From: an uncultured Ruminococcus sp.
Lineage (GTDB): Bacteria > Bacillota > Clostridia > Oscillospirales > Ruminococcaceae
Assembly: GCA_910577575.1 (NCBI GenBank)
Contig: CAJTOG010000056.1
Coordinates: forward strand, 1-12,285
DNA length: 12,285 bases
Direction: 5' to 3'
Shown in pieces: positions 11,697 through 12,285 of this stretch. The translations under genes were made by a program, and so were the position numbers. Position 1 is the first letter of the stretch. Each line of letters starts with the position of its first letter. Below the pieces are notes generated by a model. It was given only the letters and a program-made list of their open reading frames with translations, was not told the DNA's origin and ran no database searches.

Positions 11697-11993
11697 TCAT
11701 ACCTTTCTCATTATTTCTTCCGTAAGTTCAACATATTTTCTTGCAGGAATAAGCCAGTGCATATACTCATAAGCAGTCACACGGTAAATTATACTGTTAC
11801 GAATAATATTGCTTCCCAAGTTCTGCTCCATTAACTTTTTCAGTTCAAAATCTGCCTTGTTCTTTTTGTCAAATTTTGAAATAAAACAGCCGATGAATCC
11901 TGCACCGACTTTATTGATTGAATCAGTAACTTTGGAAATATCCTGAATTGAAAAAGTTCCCAGTTCAACGGAAACAATAACACCTGTGGCTTT
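11697..11993 (-). pseudogene. parA: 5'-truncated ParA-like ATPase remnant
   Basis: A 98-codon open frame ends at a TGA at 11699-11697, just before parB. It reads KATGVIVSVELGTFSIQDIS at its start and IRNSIIYRVTAYEYMHWLIP near its end, then ARKYVELTEEIMRKV. The pattern (V-I-V-x-V-E, S-x-x-x-I-x-x-V-x-x-x-I, G-x-F-I-S-K-F-D, and a final YVELTEEI) resembles the C-terminal third of ParA/MinD-type ATPases. An in-frame TGA at 11996-11994 closes it upstream, within a repeat, and there is no start codon before the internal ATG about 50 codons in. The P-loop and Walker B portions of ParA are absent. I infer that the gene was cut by recombination, deletion or insertion at about 11994. Confidence 0.6.
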
Positions 11994-11994
11994 T

Positions 11995-12073
11995 CACGCA
12001 AAATGCAAAAAAATGAAGAAATGTAGCTTATCACGCAAAATACAAAAAAGTTGCAAGCAAAATACAAAAAAAT
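11995..12073. repeat. Three degenerate ~19-bp direct repeats at the parA break
   Basis: Copies at 11995-12013 (CACGCAAAATGCAAAAAAA), 12032-12050 (CACGCAAAATACAAAAAAG) and 12055-12073 (AAGCAAAATACAAAAAAAT) share the core GCAAAATRCAAAAAA. Spacings between starts are 37 and 23, so they are not a regular array. The first copy supplies the stop codon that ends the ParA-like frame. They could be recombinase or partition protein sites, or the scar of the event that cut parA. The rest of the gene-free interval to 12134 is AT-rich, with a small TTTAC/GTAAA inverted repeat near 12083-12097. Confidence 0.55.
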
Positions 12074-12123
12074 AAAAATATGATTTACAAAGAGTAAAAA
12101 ATAATTGAAGCCGAAACTATTGC

Positions 12124-12180
12124 TGAAAACAAAAGAAACGCTCCTGCAAGACTGTTGCAAAGGTCTTTCAGGAGCGTTTC
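12124..12180 (-). terminator. Intrinsic terminator of the right-edge gene
   Basis: GAAACGCTCCTG (12135-12146) pairs with CAGGAGCGTTTC (12169-12180), and AAGAC (12148-12152) pairs with GTCTT (12163-12167), separated by one C/T mismatch; the loop is 10 bases. On the minus strand the stem runs into TTTTGTTTTC, a usable U-rich tail. It lies 17 bases beyond the stop of the partial gene at 12197, so it should end that transcript. The plus strand has no good T-tract. Confidence 0.8.
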
Positions 12181-12196
12181 CATATTGTTTCAGGAA

Positions 12197-12285
12197 TTAT
12201 TTTTTAGAGTTTCCATGCTGTTCCTTTATAAGGAATTTACCGGTTTTCTTCTGCTCATTGGGAATATACTCAATCAAATCCGTGA
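12197..12285 (-). CDS. C-terminal end of an unidentified gene cut by the right edge
   Basis: The last 28 codons are visible, reading TDLIEYIPNEQKKTGKFLIK and ending in EQHGNSKK before TAA. The reading frame is supported by the strong terminator just downstream and by its agreement with the strand of every other gene. The Lys-rich polar tail gives no family. Its own terminator implies that it belongs to a separate transcript, possibly to DNA that was joined to the element where parA is broken. Confidence 0.55.
   Translation of the reverse strand, partial: TDLIEYIPNEQKKTGKFLIKEQHGNSKK

Noticed and set aside
11995..12073. Direct repeats as a small CRISPR array
   Set aside because: Only three degenerate copies, unequal spacing of 37 and 23, low-complexity A-runs and no cas genes.
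11840..12160. 106-aa minus-strand frame rich in Phe and Leu, looking like a membrane protein
   Set aside because: It is out of frame with the ParA-like remnant, covers the A/T-rich repeats and terminator hairpin (which create Phe runs), and has no ribosome binding site.

Overview
This window is a stretch of a conjugative or mobilizable element from a low-GC Gram-positive bacterium. The DNA is visibly AT-rich and has strong AGGAGG-type ribosome binding sites. The protein set (MOBP-type relaxase, MobC, VirD4, a small VirB2-like membrane protein, a winged-helix replication protein, ParB) is typical of plasmids and ICEs of gut or rumen Clostridia. A Ruminococcus/Oscillospiraceae host is my best guess, but this is inference from style and not proof. 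I see no integrase, so plasmid versus ICE cannot be decided here. All protein genes lie on the minus strand, so the element reads from right to left.

Reading order on the minus strand: (i) the 3' end of an unidentified gene (12197-12285) followed by a terminator hairpin; (ii) a repeat-bearing AT-rich junction and a 5'-truncated ParA-like remnant, then a short ParB-domain protein and a small coiled-coil protein; (iii) a highly structured ~150-bp region with a perfect 19-bp inverted repeat, the best oriT candidate, directly upstream of mobC and the relaxase gene; (iv) a self-contained MntA-HepT (type VII) toxin-antitoxin cassette with its own consensus promoter and terminator; (v) two adjacent winged-helix genes, a short one of 87 aa and a larger Rep-like one of 518 aa; (vi) the transfer operon: a 540-aa coiled-coil protein, a 107-aa AbrB-like protein, the VirD4 coupling ATPase, a 248-aa protein made of two repeats, a VirB2/Maff2-like membrane protein, and the first codons of a further gene running off the left edge. 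Many of these genes overlap by 4-8 bases or are a few bases apart, which indicates translational coupling.

The most unexpected item is a plus-strand unit at 5445-5548. A perfect TTGACA-17-TATAAT promoter is followed about 70 bases later by an intrinsic terminator. It predicts a ~69-nt antisense RNA that covers the 3' end of the rep-like gene and lies against the leader of the transfer operon, so it could control replication or transfer gene expression. Other notable items are a ~55-residue alpha/beta module that appears to recur in the relaxase tail and in both ends of the 540-aa protein, a duplicated ~78-aa module in the 248-aa protein, a repeated 21-bp hairpin element on both sides of the pilin-like gene, and a broken parA beside degenerate direct repeats.
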